This document shows positions 23,393 to 34,925 of a DNA stretch of 64,000 bases, one piece after another. The stretch comes from Muscardinus avellanarius (Eukaryota; Chordata; Mammalia; Rodentia; Gliridae): contig OY726560.1 of NCBI GenBank assembly GCA_963383645.1, positions 68,449,023-68,513,022 on the forward strand, in the 5' to 3' direction. Both the position numbers and the translations under genes were made by a program. The notes under the pieces were generated by a model, which did not search any database, was not told where the DNA came from, and worked only from the letters and a program-made list of their open reading frames with translations. Numbering within the stretch: the stretch's first letter is position 1; each line of letters starts with the position of its first letter.

Positions 23393-23427
<35 letters not shown>
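23393..23427 (+). repeat. (ATT)n microsatellite
   Basis: About eleven perfect ATT units. Confidence 0.95.
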
Positions 23428-23428
<1 letters not shown>

Positions 23429-23492
23429 CATTATATCATATACAAACACTGGATATGAAACTTCTCTTAGTTACATAAAAATAAAATATCTA

Positions 23493-23675
23493 AGCTGGTA
23501 TGGTGGTGCATTCTTATAATCCCAGTACTCACTGAAACAGGAGGATTACAGGTTAGAGAACAGCCTCAGCAACAAACAAAAAAATAAAAAGGGCTAAGGG
23601 TATAGCTTGGAGGGAGAATGCCTCTAGGTTCAATCCTTAGTACCAAGATTAATGAATAAAAATAAATAAATAAAA
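23493..23675 (+). mobile_element. Composite SINE, internally shortened
   Basis: Head 'gctggtatggtggtgcattc', then directly 'agcctcagcaacaaacaaaa' and body 'gggctaagggtatagcttgg'. About 40 bp of the usual middle is missing. Confidence 0.85.
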
Positions 23676-23821
23676 TATCTAAAAATATTAAGACACAAAA
23701 ATGAAAATTTCAGATTCATAACATTTTATAACCCCCATTCTAATAAACAGACTCCAGAAAACTAGGAGATTATATTAGATACTGGAGTTAGAGTTGTGGT
23801 GGTTTTTTGTTTTCTTTTGTT

Positions 23822-24034
23822 TTGTTTTGCAGTACTAGGGATGAAACCCAGGGGCATTCTATCTCAGGTTACACCTCCAGTTCTATTTTTTTTATTCTTT
23901 ATTTTGAAACAGGATTTTACTGAGTTGTAAAGGGACTCAATAAGTAGGAGCCGAGGCTGGCTGTGAACCCGCAATCCTCTTGTCTCAGCCTCCCAAATGC
24001 TAGGATTGTAAATGTGTGTCACCATGCCCGGCTG
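23822..24034 (-). mobile_element. Composite SINE
   Basis: 'gcagtactagggatgaaacc', 'ttacacctccagttctattt' and 'caccatgcccggctgagt' in antisense order. Confidence 0.9.
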
Positions 24035-24073
24035 AGTTACAGGTTTTAAGCACAGTTAAAAGAGTTATAATGA

Positions 24074-24212
24074 AGCAGGAGGACTGCAGGTTCAAGGCTA
24101 GCCTCAGCAACTTTGTGAGTCCCTGTTTCAAAATTAAAAAAAAATAAAAAGAGCTATAAGTATATAGCTTAGTGATACAATGAAACTGTGTTCAATCCCA
24201 GTATGACAAATA
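24074..24212 (+). mobile_element. Composite SINE fragment
   Basis: Lacks the first part of the head; starts 'gaagcaggaggactgcaggt' and ends 'gttcaatcccagtatg'. Confidence 0.75.
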
Positions 24213-25200
24213 TTAATAATAACATTATTTTCGAAGTACACAATTATATTCCATTTAGAACAATAGCCATTTGGAAAAATTGGCTAGTGAATTTAAACAC
24301 CTAAAAGTTCATGAAGTAATTTTCTTTTTCAGTTCAATTACCAAACACTTATTGAGCACCTCATCTGCTTGACCTTGTGCAAGGTATCAAATATCTTCAG
24401 ATGAGTACAACTCATTGCAACACAAATTATATTTTATTATATTATTAGTAAAATATTATAGTATTAATAAGACCAGAATTCACATCATGGAAATCTCTGG
24501 ACTCGTATCAAACAAGAGTAAAATAATTTGGTTGATGATTTTATAAGCTACACTGCCATCTATTTGCTAAAATTCTAAATGACATTCAGAATAAGCCTAG
24601 AGGAATTATTCTACATTATTTATGGTAATGTATTTTTCTGACCCTCTTTTCACATTTTTAAAAGGGGGGAAACGATACTTACTACCAGGCTTGTTTAAGT
24701 AACATTTAAGCATTCCATAAACTGAAATGCACATAGAGATGTTACTAATTTGGGGGATTCAACCTCAGAGATATGGAAAAAGAGAGTTTGCTTTATTATA
24801 GTCTGTTTTGTTGACTGTGAAATGACACCAAGAGCCTACTATTTAATTGGAATTTGTACATCATGGCTGAGCAAAAACTTTAAAGCCACAGATAAAATCA
24901 ATATATTATGGGTGAATTTCTAGTATATTAAAGATGATTTATTAAATTCCTTTCCTTTCTTTTTATATCAGAAGCTGTCTCAAGGGGAAAAAAACATTGG
25001 TCTAAAAAGACATTTGCCTCTAGTTGTCTAGTAGAAAACTAGTACAGTGGAATAAGGAGATTTCCCTAAATGTTACTGTGGTTTCATTGAACCTAAGGTC
25101 ATGAATTAATTCCATTATGTAGAACAAGCCTCCTAGGACAAAATTTAAATAACTGGACAATTTTACAAAAGGAAAGTGGAAATTTGGTGTTTCAAAAATT
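24213..25200. other. Mostly unique, MIR-like remnant near 24640-24730
   Basis: No gene seen. A strong donor-like word on the minus strand (gtaagtatc, near 24673-24681) lies in a MIR-like remnant and is not taken as an exon. Confidence 0.4.
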
Positions 25201-25264
25201 AGACTAAGAATTAGAGATGTGGCCCAGTAGTAAGGCACTTTTCCAGCATGTGGGAAGCCTTGGT

Positions 25265-25267
<3 letters not shown>
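25201..25267 (+). mobile_element. ID-type SINE
   Basis: 'ttagagatgtggcccagtag' then 'aaggcacttttccagcatgt' and 'gggaagccttgg' follow the tRNA-like ID body. The tail is an AC repeat. Confidence 0.7.

Positions 25268-25312
<45 letters not shown>
25268..25312 (+). repeat. (AC)n microsatellite
   Basis: About 22 AC units after the ID body. Confidence 0.95.
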
Positions 25313-25314
<2 letters not shown>

Positions 25315-26100
25315 TTGGATTAAGAGTAGTATAGTTAAAATTAATGTTCATTAAAAGTAGAAGTAATAAAATTGGCTAGGGTCCATCCTCAAGTATACAA
25401 TGATTTCTCATAAATTTCTAAAAATTATTCTTAATAAATTATTAAATTTATATTATTTTTATTTTCTCTATCAAGTTGAGGACCAATTCAAAAATATACT
25501 CAAATATCTAATTAAATCTTAAAGGGTTGAATTTATCAAATATACTTGCAAATACTTTAAAGCATAGAAATTATAACTGTGGCCTCCTATGTCTAATCAT
25601 ATCCATGTTAGAAAAGTTTAATGACCTTCTGTTTAATGTAATTGGATATGTTTGCTACATGGCCGAAACAAATGTGATTTTTTCTAGGCTTTTAAAGATA
25701 TTAATTTCCAAAATAAATTTTAACATAAAAACATTTTTTTATATTTCTTAGGTTGTTGAACCTTAAAACTGTATAGTAAAAAATTACAGAACATTCTATG
25801 ATGCAGAAGGAACAGAAAGCTATATGTAGTGTTAGTGCTCTATAAAAAATAAATACTCAAGATTCATAATCATCTGAATAGTTAAGTTTACATTTACATC
25901 TATAGAAGGATACCTCTTATTTTGAAAGCAAGTCAACAAACGAGTCTTGTGTATAAAACAAATAATGTTGGAATTTCTCTGGTAGAAGGGGAGCAGAAGC
26001 TAAGCTAATGGTCCTGTGACACAAACACTTTCTCCTTGACTTCTAAAAACAGGCAAAAATATGATCATGTGACTCCCAGCAGTGTTCCCAGAATGGAACA
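25313..26100. other. Unique AT-rich stretch
   Basis: No gene seen. Confidence 0.4.
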
Positions 26101-26149
26101 CTGTGGCTTTGAAGTGTGACATACTGATCATACTCTACCATTAGCTATT

Positions 26150-26245
26150 GTTACTTTCCCTAAGGTCTCATTTCTCCACCTAAAAAATGTAGATAACTCA
26201 ACTTCCCTTACAAAATGATTGTGCTATTTTAAATAAGTTAATATA
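26150..26245 (+). mobile_element. MIR fragment
   Basis: 'ccctaaggtctcatttctcc' and 'aaaaaatgtagataactcaa' resemble the MIR core and 3' half. Confidence 0.45.
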
Positions 26246-26247
26246 AG

Positions 26248-26431
26248 GCCGGGCGTGGTGGTGCACGCTTGTAATCTCTGCGCTTGGGAGGCGGAGACAG
26301 GAGGATCGCGCTGGTTTGAAGCTAGCCTCACTGGCTTAAGAGACCCTGTTTCCAAATAAAGAAGTACAAAATAGGTCTGGGAATGTAGCCCTGAGGTAGA
26401 AGAAGGGCTTCCAGAAACCCCAGTACCACAA

Positions 26432-26462
<31 letters not shown>

Positions 26463-26481
26463 GTAAGTAAGTAAGTAAATG
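26248..26481 (+). mobile_element. Composite SINE, 'gcttccagaaacccc' subfamily, with (AAAT)n(AAGT)n tail
   Basis: Head 'gccgggcgtggtggtgcacg' and 'gggaggcggagacaggagga' with CpGs intact, body 'ggtctgggaatgtagccctg' and 'gcttccagaaaccccagtac'. One of the least diverged SINEs here. The tail at about 26431-26480 changes from AAAT to AAGT units. Confidence 0.9.
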
Positions 26482-26534
26482 TAAAGATAATCTATTTATA
26501 TGGTTTCATCCAGGGTCTCTGCTCTTGAAGGACT

Positions 26535-26559
26535 TATAGTTCAGCCTAGCTGAACTATA
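26535..26559. repeat. Short perfect hairpin
   Basis: 11-bp arms (tatagttcagc and gctgaactata) around a 3-base spacer. Confidence 0.85.
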
Positions 26560-26564
26560 GTGAT

Positions 26565-27545
26565 CCATTCTTGATTAATTTCCCCCACTATGTTTCTGCC
26601 ACTTTCTATAGCAGTGATTCTCTGGCAGGAAGTCACAGCACCAGAGAAGGAATATACTTCATTATACACCATATGAAAATTTCTGAAATGAACAAGTGAG
26701 TTCCAATGGAGTGAGCTAATGTTAGGGTGGCAAATGTGACTTCCATGAGGCTAACGGAGAAACCTAGAATGGTCCTCAGCACCCTGAATTAGTTGGCTGG
26801 ACAAAATAATGGTATTATGCTGTAGGAAGAAATTTCTACAAGGGTGACGGTGAAGTTTCTCCTTCAGAAGACAGTGGTGGGAACAAAAGGGACTTGGAAT
26901 TAGAAGTTACACTGAGCACAGAAAAGCTTCTAAGCACAACTAGAGTTGGAGAGAGTTCATTCATCCTGTTGACTACTAGAAATGAGATCTAATGAGGCAG
27001 ATTCACCCAATCCATGACTGAGCTTCAAGTGATGGAGCAGAGAGAGACACAAGTGTCAGGAAGCGCTATGCCAGCAGAACTGATGACTTGAACTTCCAAG
27101 TTTCACATACTGTTTTCTCTTCATTTTTCTGTACTTCAGATGCAACTCTTGTTAGATGTCTCTTTCTTCTATTTGTGTCTCTTTCTTTTCAAAGGATAGA
27201 TGACATGTCTATTTCTCAATTTCCGTGGTCTACAAGTACAGGTGTCTGCTACTTGATGATTATTTTTCTTGACGTCTTTGACATTTATCTCCTTAGGCAA
27301 GAAAACCTCTATGTTTTTTCTTTGGTAAAGTGATCCTTCCAGAAATTCTCTCTCCCAAAATGCCTTTTTCTTACTATTAGAATGCAAACACTTGCTTAAT
27401 ACACATTTAAAAGACATCATTGAAACTCAAAAAGGAAACAAGGAAGTTCCAGAAGTTCAGATTTAAGTAAAATAAATACAGACATCTGATTCACAATTCT
27501 TATGAAATGCAAGTAATTTTTTTCTAGCTGTGACATCATGGAGAC
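26565..27545. other. Unique stretch, no supported gene
   Basis: Overlapping open frames on both strands around 27088-27420 have no splice or similarity support. Confidence 0.45.
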
Positions 27546-27553
27546 ATACTTAC

Positions 27554-27619
27554 AAATTACTCAGCTTCCTTTTTACCCGAAAATCTTGGGTTATTTCTGG
27601 ATCAAGGCAATCCCACAAA
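27554..27619 (-). CDS. Weak candidate exon, minus strand
   Basis: 66 nt on the minus strand between a pyrimidine-rich acceptor ('cttcctgttattttggtcag') and a strong donor (TTT/gtaagtatg). One frame is open throughout (phase 2 to phase 2). It reads LWDCLDPEITQDF followed by RVKRKLSN. It cannot join directly to the exon at 39463-39539, which ends in phase 0, so an unseen exon would be needed between them. No repeat is recognised here. A chance candidate is not excluded. Confidence 0.3.
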
Positions 27620-27850
27620 CTGACCAAAATAACAGGAAGTTTAGATTTCAATTCTGTCTCTAATTTATAAGATTCTTATTGACTCTTATTTTATAAACTT
27701 TGTAAAAATCACTAGATGACATACTTTTCTTATAAGCAAACAAAATTATCTTTCAAAACTGATGAGTACTTTCATATTTTCTATCAAAATACTTACCAAG
27801 CTTCTCTTGGAAGATCAAAATACTAAAACTGTACTTTTAAAAAATTATAC

Positions 27851-28070
27851 AGCCGGGTGTGGTGGCATACGCTTGTAATCCCTGTGCTCGAGAGGCTGAG
27901 ACAGGAGGATTGCACAGGTTCAAAACCAGCCTCAGCTACTTAGTGAGGCTCTCAGCAACTTAGTGAGAACCTGTTTCCAAATAAAAATATAAAATAGGTC
28001 TGGGAGTATAGCCCAGAGGTAGAAGGCCTCTGGGTTTCACCCCTAGTACCAACAACAACAACAAAAAATT
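27851..28070 (+). mobile_element. Composite SINE, intermediate type
   Basis: Head 'gccgggtgtggtggcatacg', body 'ggtctgggagtatagcccag' but ending 'cctctgggtttcacccctag'. It mixes features of the two subfamilies seen in the window. Confidence 0.9.
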
Positions 28071-28284
28071 ATACAAATGTCATATTTCAGGGATGAAATA
28101 AAAGACAGCTAGCTAATGTATAATGGTTCAATTCTTTGACTCTGCAAAAGAAGACTAAAAAGGAAGGCTTGGTATACTTTATACTAAACATGTAAAGTAA
28201 CTTAATAAAAGACAAGTTAACAGAGATCAACTCTCCACTTTCCAGATGATAAATAGAACAAATTATTAGAACCTAGATTTGGAC

Positions 28285-28400
28285 CCTCTTGAGGGGTAGG
28301 GGATTCAATATGGTTCCCCAAGCAAGTTATTACATCACCCTCAATTTTAGTTTCCCCATCTAAAACCTAGGTAACAATTAAGATTTGTTAACAAAAAAGC
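28285..28400 (+). mobile_element. MIR fragment
   Basis: 'caagcaagttattacatcac' and 'agtttccccatctaaaacct' correspond to the conserved MIR core. Confidence 0.55.
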
Positions 28401-28504
28401 AATGTTTGTAAGGTACCTGATCAAAATTTAGATTCAATAAATACTAATTGTGATACTGTCCCATATATGGAATTAAGAATTGTAAAAATTCAAAATCCTG
28501 AGAA

Positions 28505-28900
28505 AGGGTTGCTGTTGTAGTTTAGATCTTGAATGTCTTCCAAAGACCCATGTATTGAAGGCTTGGTCTCCAGCCCATGGTACTATTGGGAAGTGATGAA
28601 ACCTTTGGTAGGTATGGCCTGAAAGGAGAAAGGTCACTGAGGGTATGCCTTAAAGTAAATGGTGGGATCCTGGGCCTTTCTTGCCTCTCTCTTTGCTTCT
28701 TGGACACCATAAGGTGAACAGGCCTCTTCCACCACAGACTCTCACTATGTTGTCCTATGCTGCCACAGGCGCAATGGAACTAATGCAAGTGACCATGGAC
28801 TGAAGACTCTGAAACTGTGAACCAAAAGAAACCTTTCCTTTTTTAAGATGCTTTATCTGTAGTATTTGTTAGCAGCACTGGAACATGGCCAACACAAATG
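28505..28900 (+). mobile_element. MT-type (ERVL-MaLR-like) solo LTR
   Basis: Starts 'ttgtagtttagatcttgaat', contains 'ggcttggtctccagcccatg' and 'aaactgtgaaccaaaagaaa', and ends 'ggaacatggccaacaca'. This is the layout of rodent MT/MaLR LTRs. The same family recurs at 59410. Confidence 0.7.
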
Positions 28901-29063
28901 CTTTCTCAAAAACAAATGAGAGTAACAAATTTTATTTGAAACACATTTTTAGACCTTTGCTTCTCAGCACTGAACAAACTCAAATTTGATTGAAGACTAC
29001 AAAAAAATGTAAAGAAATTTTACGCAAATGTTCAACTGATGTGGAAGAAGGAAAACTAATGAA

Positions 29064-29278
29064 GAAGCCAGGCATGGTGGCAATGCTTGTAATCCCAATA
29101 CTTGGGAGTCTGAGACAAAAGGATTGCAGGTTCGAAGACAGCCTCAGTCTTAGTGAGGCTCTCAGCAACTTAGTGTGACCCTGTTTTCAAAGAAAATATA
29201 AAATAGGTCTGGAGGTGTAGCCTGTAGGTAGAAAGCCCCTGGGTTCCACCCCTAGTACCACAAAAAAAAAAAAAAACA
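29064..29278 (+). mobile_element. Composite SINE
   Basis: Head 'gccaggcatggtggcaatgc', body 'ggtctggaggtgtagcctgt', end 'cccctagtaccac' and poly(A). Confidence 0.9.
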
Positions 29279-29663
29279 CTAATAAAGAGAAAATATAGCA
29301 CCTGTGTAATTAAAACCTATTATAAACATTAAAATTAAAAACAAAATTACTGAAAATACTTGCAACAAATATGAAATGGAACAAGTCATTATTTTTAACA
29401 TAATAAATACTAGCAAAGTTAATAGAAAAATAAACACCCCAAAAGAAATATGGCCAATAGCATAGAAAAAAATCATAAAAACAAAAAATATATAAGTCTG
29501 AAAACTACATGTAAAAACTTCTCATTAGTAATTAAATAAATCTAGTAAACAAAGAAATCAAACTTAAAAGAAAAATATTTCATTTTATATTTCTCAACAG
29601 TGATTAATTTTGGAAGAGTTTTGTTGTTTTCATTTATAGACTTTTAAAAAAATATTTAATTCA

Positions 29664-29850
29664 AGCAGGTGTGGTGGTACAGTTTGTAATCCCAGTACTT
29701 GGGAGGATCACAGGTTCATTGCTAGCTTCAGCAACTTAGTGATGCCCTCTTAGTGAGCTCCTGTTTCAAAACAAAAAATAAAATAAAATAGGGCTGGGGG
29801 TGTAGCTCAGAGGTAGAATATTCCTGGGTTTAATCCCTAGTACTGCAATT
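29664..29850 (+). mobile_element. Composite SINE
   Basis: Head 'gcaggtgtggtggtacagtt', body 'gggctgggggtgtagctcag', end 'gtttaatccctagtactgc'. Confidence 0.9.
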
Positions 29851-29853
29851 ATT

Positions 29854-29900
<47 letters not shown>
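29854..29900 (+). repeat. (GAT)n microsatellite
   Basis: About fifteen GAT units at the SINE tail. Confidence 0.95.
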
Positions 29901-29901
<1 letters not shown>

Positions 29902-30535
29902 CTAAGAATTTGAAATTCCTGGTAAATATGTCAAATGGACATTTTCTGGAATGTGAAATAAAAACTTTGATCTTTTAAGGAATTTAACCTAAATAAAACA
30001 CCAAGACACTAATTTTTGTGGACATTTTCCAAAGAATTATTCCCAAGCCAAGAATCTCAAACAAACTAAAGCAATGTGTTTCCAGCCTTTTACACATAAA
30101 AAACATAGGAAATTAACATTTGTACAACAGATAGCAGGGCCTAGGACAGACTGACTGCATGGGACTTAGACCCTTGCCCAGAAAGCAGCAATGCTGAAGT
30201 ATCTGTCTACAGTTCTTGATCATCAGTAGCATGGAACAAACAAGCTGCGACTATCCAACCTAAACACCCAAATTAATTGGAGTATGACAATTTTATACTG
30301 TGGCTTGACACTAAATTTAATATATTAAACTCTTAAAAGATGACATTAAGACAAGGCTACAATAATATACAACCACTAAAATTAGATTTACAAAAAATTT
30401 ATGTGAGAAATATGCTTATTATGTCATATAAAATAAAGAAAAAGAACAGTGTAAGGTTGTTATTTTTTAGGTTTAAAAGCTCAATATCTAAAATACAAGT
30501 TCAATAACTTAAAAGGGATGGTCACATGGTCATTC
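29901..30535. other. Unique stretch
   Basis: No gene or clear repeat seen. Confidence 0.4.
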
Positions 30536-31894
30536 AATATGTGCCAAGACATCCTGCTGCCTCGGCATCTATGTGTTGAGAACCCCCACTCCACATAGTA
30601 AAATCGGCAAGGACGCCCCGAGAAGGAGGTATTGTCTCTGGCCAAAGTACCCCCCACTTTTAGATACCCTTCACTATTATTTCTTTTAACTTTCTACACG
30701 AATTGCTCCAGTGATGTGAAATTAGGACTATAAAAAGAAACTGAGTCCGTGGAGATAAACTTTCTAACAATTTGTTTAAACGTCCTTGGCTCTGCTCAAC
30801 AATAATGAGAGACTGGCCAGAATTCAGGTACTGTGATAAGCACCCCAGCTGCAGCAATCACAAATGGCCTCCGACCTTCATCGTTAACTCTGGCAAATCC
30901 TGCCAAGAGACAGAGAAAAACCTTGTGTGTGACCTTAAAGAAACAACTTAGCTGCCCAAATACAATAGACCCAAAGAAAAAGACTGTTAACTTTTACCTC
31001 AGTGTGAGCACTCCGGGAGACAGAAAAAATGGCCGCATAGTTAAAAATGAATATTACAAAATAAAGGACAGACATTCTAAATATATATGTATGAAGGAAA
31101 AGAAATACCGTAAGAGTGGGAGGAGCATTTTTGCATGAGGAAGAGCTTATCATAAGAAAGTCCCAACTGGGAAAGAAAGGAATTAGAAAGTTAGAAGCAA
31201 GTTGCAGAGAGTTTGTGACAGGGAAGTGGATTATTAAAGATAAGTGGATTCTTTTAATAGGCTTGTTGTTTAAGGAAGAGTGCTCAGCAGTTAAGAAAAT
31301 ACATCTGACAATTAGAACTAAGAACCTTGTGGTGTTATTTGTGATATTTTGTCTACCAAACTGTGTTGTGAGTATGCTTAAGCTTTCAGATTTAAAAAGA
31401 TGCCAATACCTGAATTACCAAATCTCCCCACACTTGTTATATGAACTGAGCCCAAAAGATGGAAAGTTCCAGGAAGGGTTAAAAGAAGATTCCCCTGAGA
31501 AGTTCCCAAGCCTTGACTATTCCTGTCTATTCTGGGAGGCTGCCACCTGCAACTGCTTATCTGCAAGACCTTGGAGAGAAACAGAAGTTAATTCTTCAAA
31601 GGCCAACAGCCAGCTGAGAGACACCCGCCCCCCTTTCTCTTAACTTTACTGGTGAAGTGTATAAATTTCTTGGGTTTTTCATAATAAAGTGTCATTGGCT
31701 CAAGAAGCCTTTGTCCACTTCAGGTTTCTTTTCCAAAACGTCGTAACTAAAAACTTGAGGAATTCATAGAGGGAAAGGAACCGCTGCAGATAAGAATCTG
31801 CAGTACGTCGCCTGCCTTTTGTCCCATCTTTCTGAGGCCCCGGACCGCTAGTGGACTTGCCCCCACAGGACTGAACCCGCCGGTAACAAATATG
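30536..31894 (+). mobile_element. Solo LTR, about 1.35 kb, with 6-bp target duplication
   Basis: Starts TG at 30542 and ends CA at 31888 (...cggtaaca), flanked on both sides by aatatg (30536-30541 and 31889-31894). It has a TATA-like box (tataaat, about 31660-31666) and a polyadenylation signal (aataaa, about 31683-31688) followed by a GC-richer U5-like end. No gag, pol or env follows, so internal sequence was probably lost by LTR-LTR recombination. The 175-codon open frame inside (31116-31643) resembles no retroviral protein I recognise. The family is not assigned; a 6-bp duplication suits class II-type elements. Confidence 0.7.
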
Positions 31895-34769
31895 TTTCAA
31901 TAGTCATCATCTTTTCAAACATAGTTTCAAAGATAATTTTTCCCAAATGTTCTTTTAATACACATCATGTTAGTTCAACATATCAGAAATATATAATCTA
32001 TTTAATTTGTGAGGGTCAGCACATTCCTGAAACTCAAAGTATGTATGTGACCACTTTTTATAACAATAAGGGAAAAAAGATATCTTGGTTAGATTAATGT
32101 TTCTGAGAGGTAAAAGAAAGGTGGCATATATGTAAACTTCTGTAGAAAGGCACTCTGTATACAGCCATTTTTAATAATATAAGTAGTTTTCTTAGCTGAA
32201 TAAGGAGATGAACATACAATGGGAACCCCTTTATGAAAAACAATGCTTTTCCATTCCTGCTAAGGGAATACTTAATGTGTTCCCCAGTGCACACCTCTAC
32301 AATTTATAATCAAAGCTATAGGGCTTTACTTCACCACACAAACATAATCCAGATTACTTTTCTTCCTCTTTGGCCCATTTATATATGAATCAGATAAAAT
32401 CAGAATTTGCTAATTCTGAAAGTGAGCAGCTAGACCTCACTTTCAGAATTAGCAAAAACTTTAAAATACTTAAAATGTCAAGATATATTTTCTTTTCTCT
32501 TGTTATATTTATAAGACTTAATGGGATGATGATTGGGACCACAGGACATTAACAGCATGCTTTCACACATCTTCTTGAGTATTATGTGCCTGGAAATCAA
32601 TTTTACTTGTTCTGCATCAGTGCATATTAGGTCACATTCTCCTTCCCGTTATCTTAAAACTTAAATGAAGAATTTAACTGATCTAGAAATAATGTTACAC
32701 TTTTACTAATGGAGAAGCAATGATTTATGTAGGGGGACTGAATTAATTACCTAAGCCACAATCAATGTTTAAACACATATTATGTCATACTTTCACATTT
32801 TAGGCCATTTTTTCCTATGCAAATGTGACATTTAGAAGTCACATTTTCAAAACTCATAGATGTTTTAAAATAATATTTGCATAGGTTTGGACAAATATTT
32901 CTATCCTCAATATGTTAGAAATCAGCAGACCCAAAATGTCAAAAGGGAAAAATCCTACTGGATCACAAAATTTGTCTATTATAGCACCTAGTTCTATGCA
33001 ATTTTATTGGCATCCCTGACCTATGAGTCATAAAAGACAAGCAAAATCCCACAGGCTGGAAGAAAAAAGAAATGGTAAAAAAACTTTTGAGGTTTAGGAA
33101 AATGACACTAATCACTTTTCTTTAGTAGAAAATTCATTGCCAGCAATCTGTCGACACTGTTTCTCAGGAGACAAAATTCCCCATTGTTTTTTACTTCTAT
33201 TTGGTGAGATGTTAATGAACATTCATTTCTTGTTTTTCATTTTCTAAGAGTACAAGTTGAAAAATACCTAGTATTAATTCCATAAATGTTAATTGTGTGT
33301 GCTGTTTTTTCATGCTAGATATAGAAAGCAAGAAAAAGATATGACTTGTTCATTAACCTATTCAGTCAACATTACTTGCAGTGCCCAACTATTTAAATCC
33401 ATTTACATACAGTTATAAACTTTTTATATCATGTGCAACCATTTACGTACCATAAAACTACACATGAGTATTAAAATGAATTCAGAAGATATTTTTATGG
33501 ACACATAAAATATCAAATTGTGAGGATGAAACAGACACAATTTTATGGGACAAGAGTGTGCAGGGAGTAACAATATTAATAAGAAGCTAAGTCTAAAGCA
33601 GGGTTATCGAAATTACCACTCAAATAAATGACTAATGGTCCCTAATCCCTCACTTATATTTTATCCTGGAAAGATATGGGCACAACTTATTTTTTTATGT
33701 TGCTCTCAAGCCCAAGTGATCACTTTGTCATTTCATTTCTTTCAAATGTGTAGATCTTTCTGAGTGACTTGCAAGAGAAGGAGCAAAGACCTGGGAATGA
33801 AGACAAGAATATGCTATGTGGTTTGAGTGGGGTGCAGGCTTCTGAAGAAAAGAAATAAAAGGATTTGTGTGACCTGCATATTATAAAAAGTCACATGATT
33901 TCAGTAAATTGAAAAACTTCCTTTAAGTCTTAGCAGTCAATGCTTATTGTGTGCAGTGAAATTCCTTTATTATTACATTCCACCAAGAATCTCAGATTTA
34001 ATTTAAGAGGGTTCCACTATGCCACTGATTAACATTCAGTCAGAGAGAATAAATACAGGAGAAGCTCTGCTCAACTATGCAGTGCATTGGCTGAACAGAT
34101 TATTTTTTAATTATCCAAAATAAATTCATCTAATTCTTCTAAATGTTCACATAGGAACAATATCCTTGCTGTGGAAATTTAAAATTTTTAAATCACTTGT
34201 ATGTTTATAGGAAATATGAACATAAATGTTTCTTTGACTTCAAATCTTCTGTTTTGAGCTATTATGAAAAGAGTAGCACTTTGAGAGCTTATCCAAATTA
34301 ATTAATCTAAGTATGTATGCATAGGATCGGAAGGATATGGGGCATGCATGGGAAACTCTAACTTCAGTCAGGTCCAAACCTCACTACTTGTGAGTAGAAG
34401 TGAAAAGAAGGAAAAAGTGAAAAAGAATGCCATCCCATGGCTCTACTGCATCAATAAATGGACTACAGCATCAATTATGGACTAGTACAGAAAGTACAGT
34501 GCTGGACAAACTTAGACATAAGCAGACTTTACCTCTGATCTAGCTAAGTAGACACTTTTCAAGATGATTCCAGTACACTGGAGCATCTAACTTTTAGATT
34601 ATGTTAGCCACAGAAAATATGTATTAGACAGGAATTGCTGTTCTTCTCAGTATTTCCCCAATTTCACAATGCCCGCTTCTTGTCATTCTATCTTGGTTTT
34701 TTAAGCCTCATCAGTTGTGAATGACCCAAACAACACTAAGCCTGGTGCCTATCCCTGTTAAAAACCCAC
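31895..34769. other. Long unique stretch
   Basis: 2.9 kb, AT-rich and unusually poor in recognisable repeats. It contains the 21-bp hairpin at 32406-32456. No exon with splice support was found. Confidence 0.5.
32406..32456. repeat. Perfect inverted repeat (21-bp arms, 9-base loop)
   Basis: The left arm at 32406-32426 (tttgctaattc... ...gtgag) is matched exactly by its reverse complement at 32436-32456; the loop is cagctagac. A 51-nt transcript would fold into one uninterrupted stem. Confidence 0.95.
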
Positions 34770-34771
34770 CT

Positions 34772-34925
34772 CTTAGCCAGGAGTGGTGGTGTACGCTTGT
34801 AATCTCAGCATTCGGGACGCTGAGTCAGGAGGATCTGGGTTAACAGACAGCCTCAGTTACATAGTGAGGCCTTTTGCAACTCAGCAAGACCCTGTTTCAA
34901 AATAAAGATTAAAAAATAGGGCTGA
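34772..34925 (+). mobile_element. Composite SINE, 5' part, split by L1
   Basis: Head 'gccaggagtggtggtgtacg' to 'ataaagattaaaaaataggg'. The body resumes at 35881 after an inserted L1 fragment. Confidence 0.9.

Noticed and set aside
24673..24720. Strong gtaagtatc donor on the minus strand
   Set aside because: Lies in a MIR-like remnant with only a very short open segment.
31116..31643. 175-codon open frame
   Set aside because: Inside the solo LTR; composition is not protein-like and no known family is recognised.
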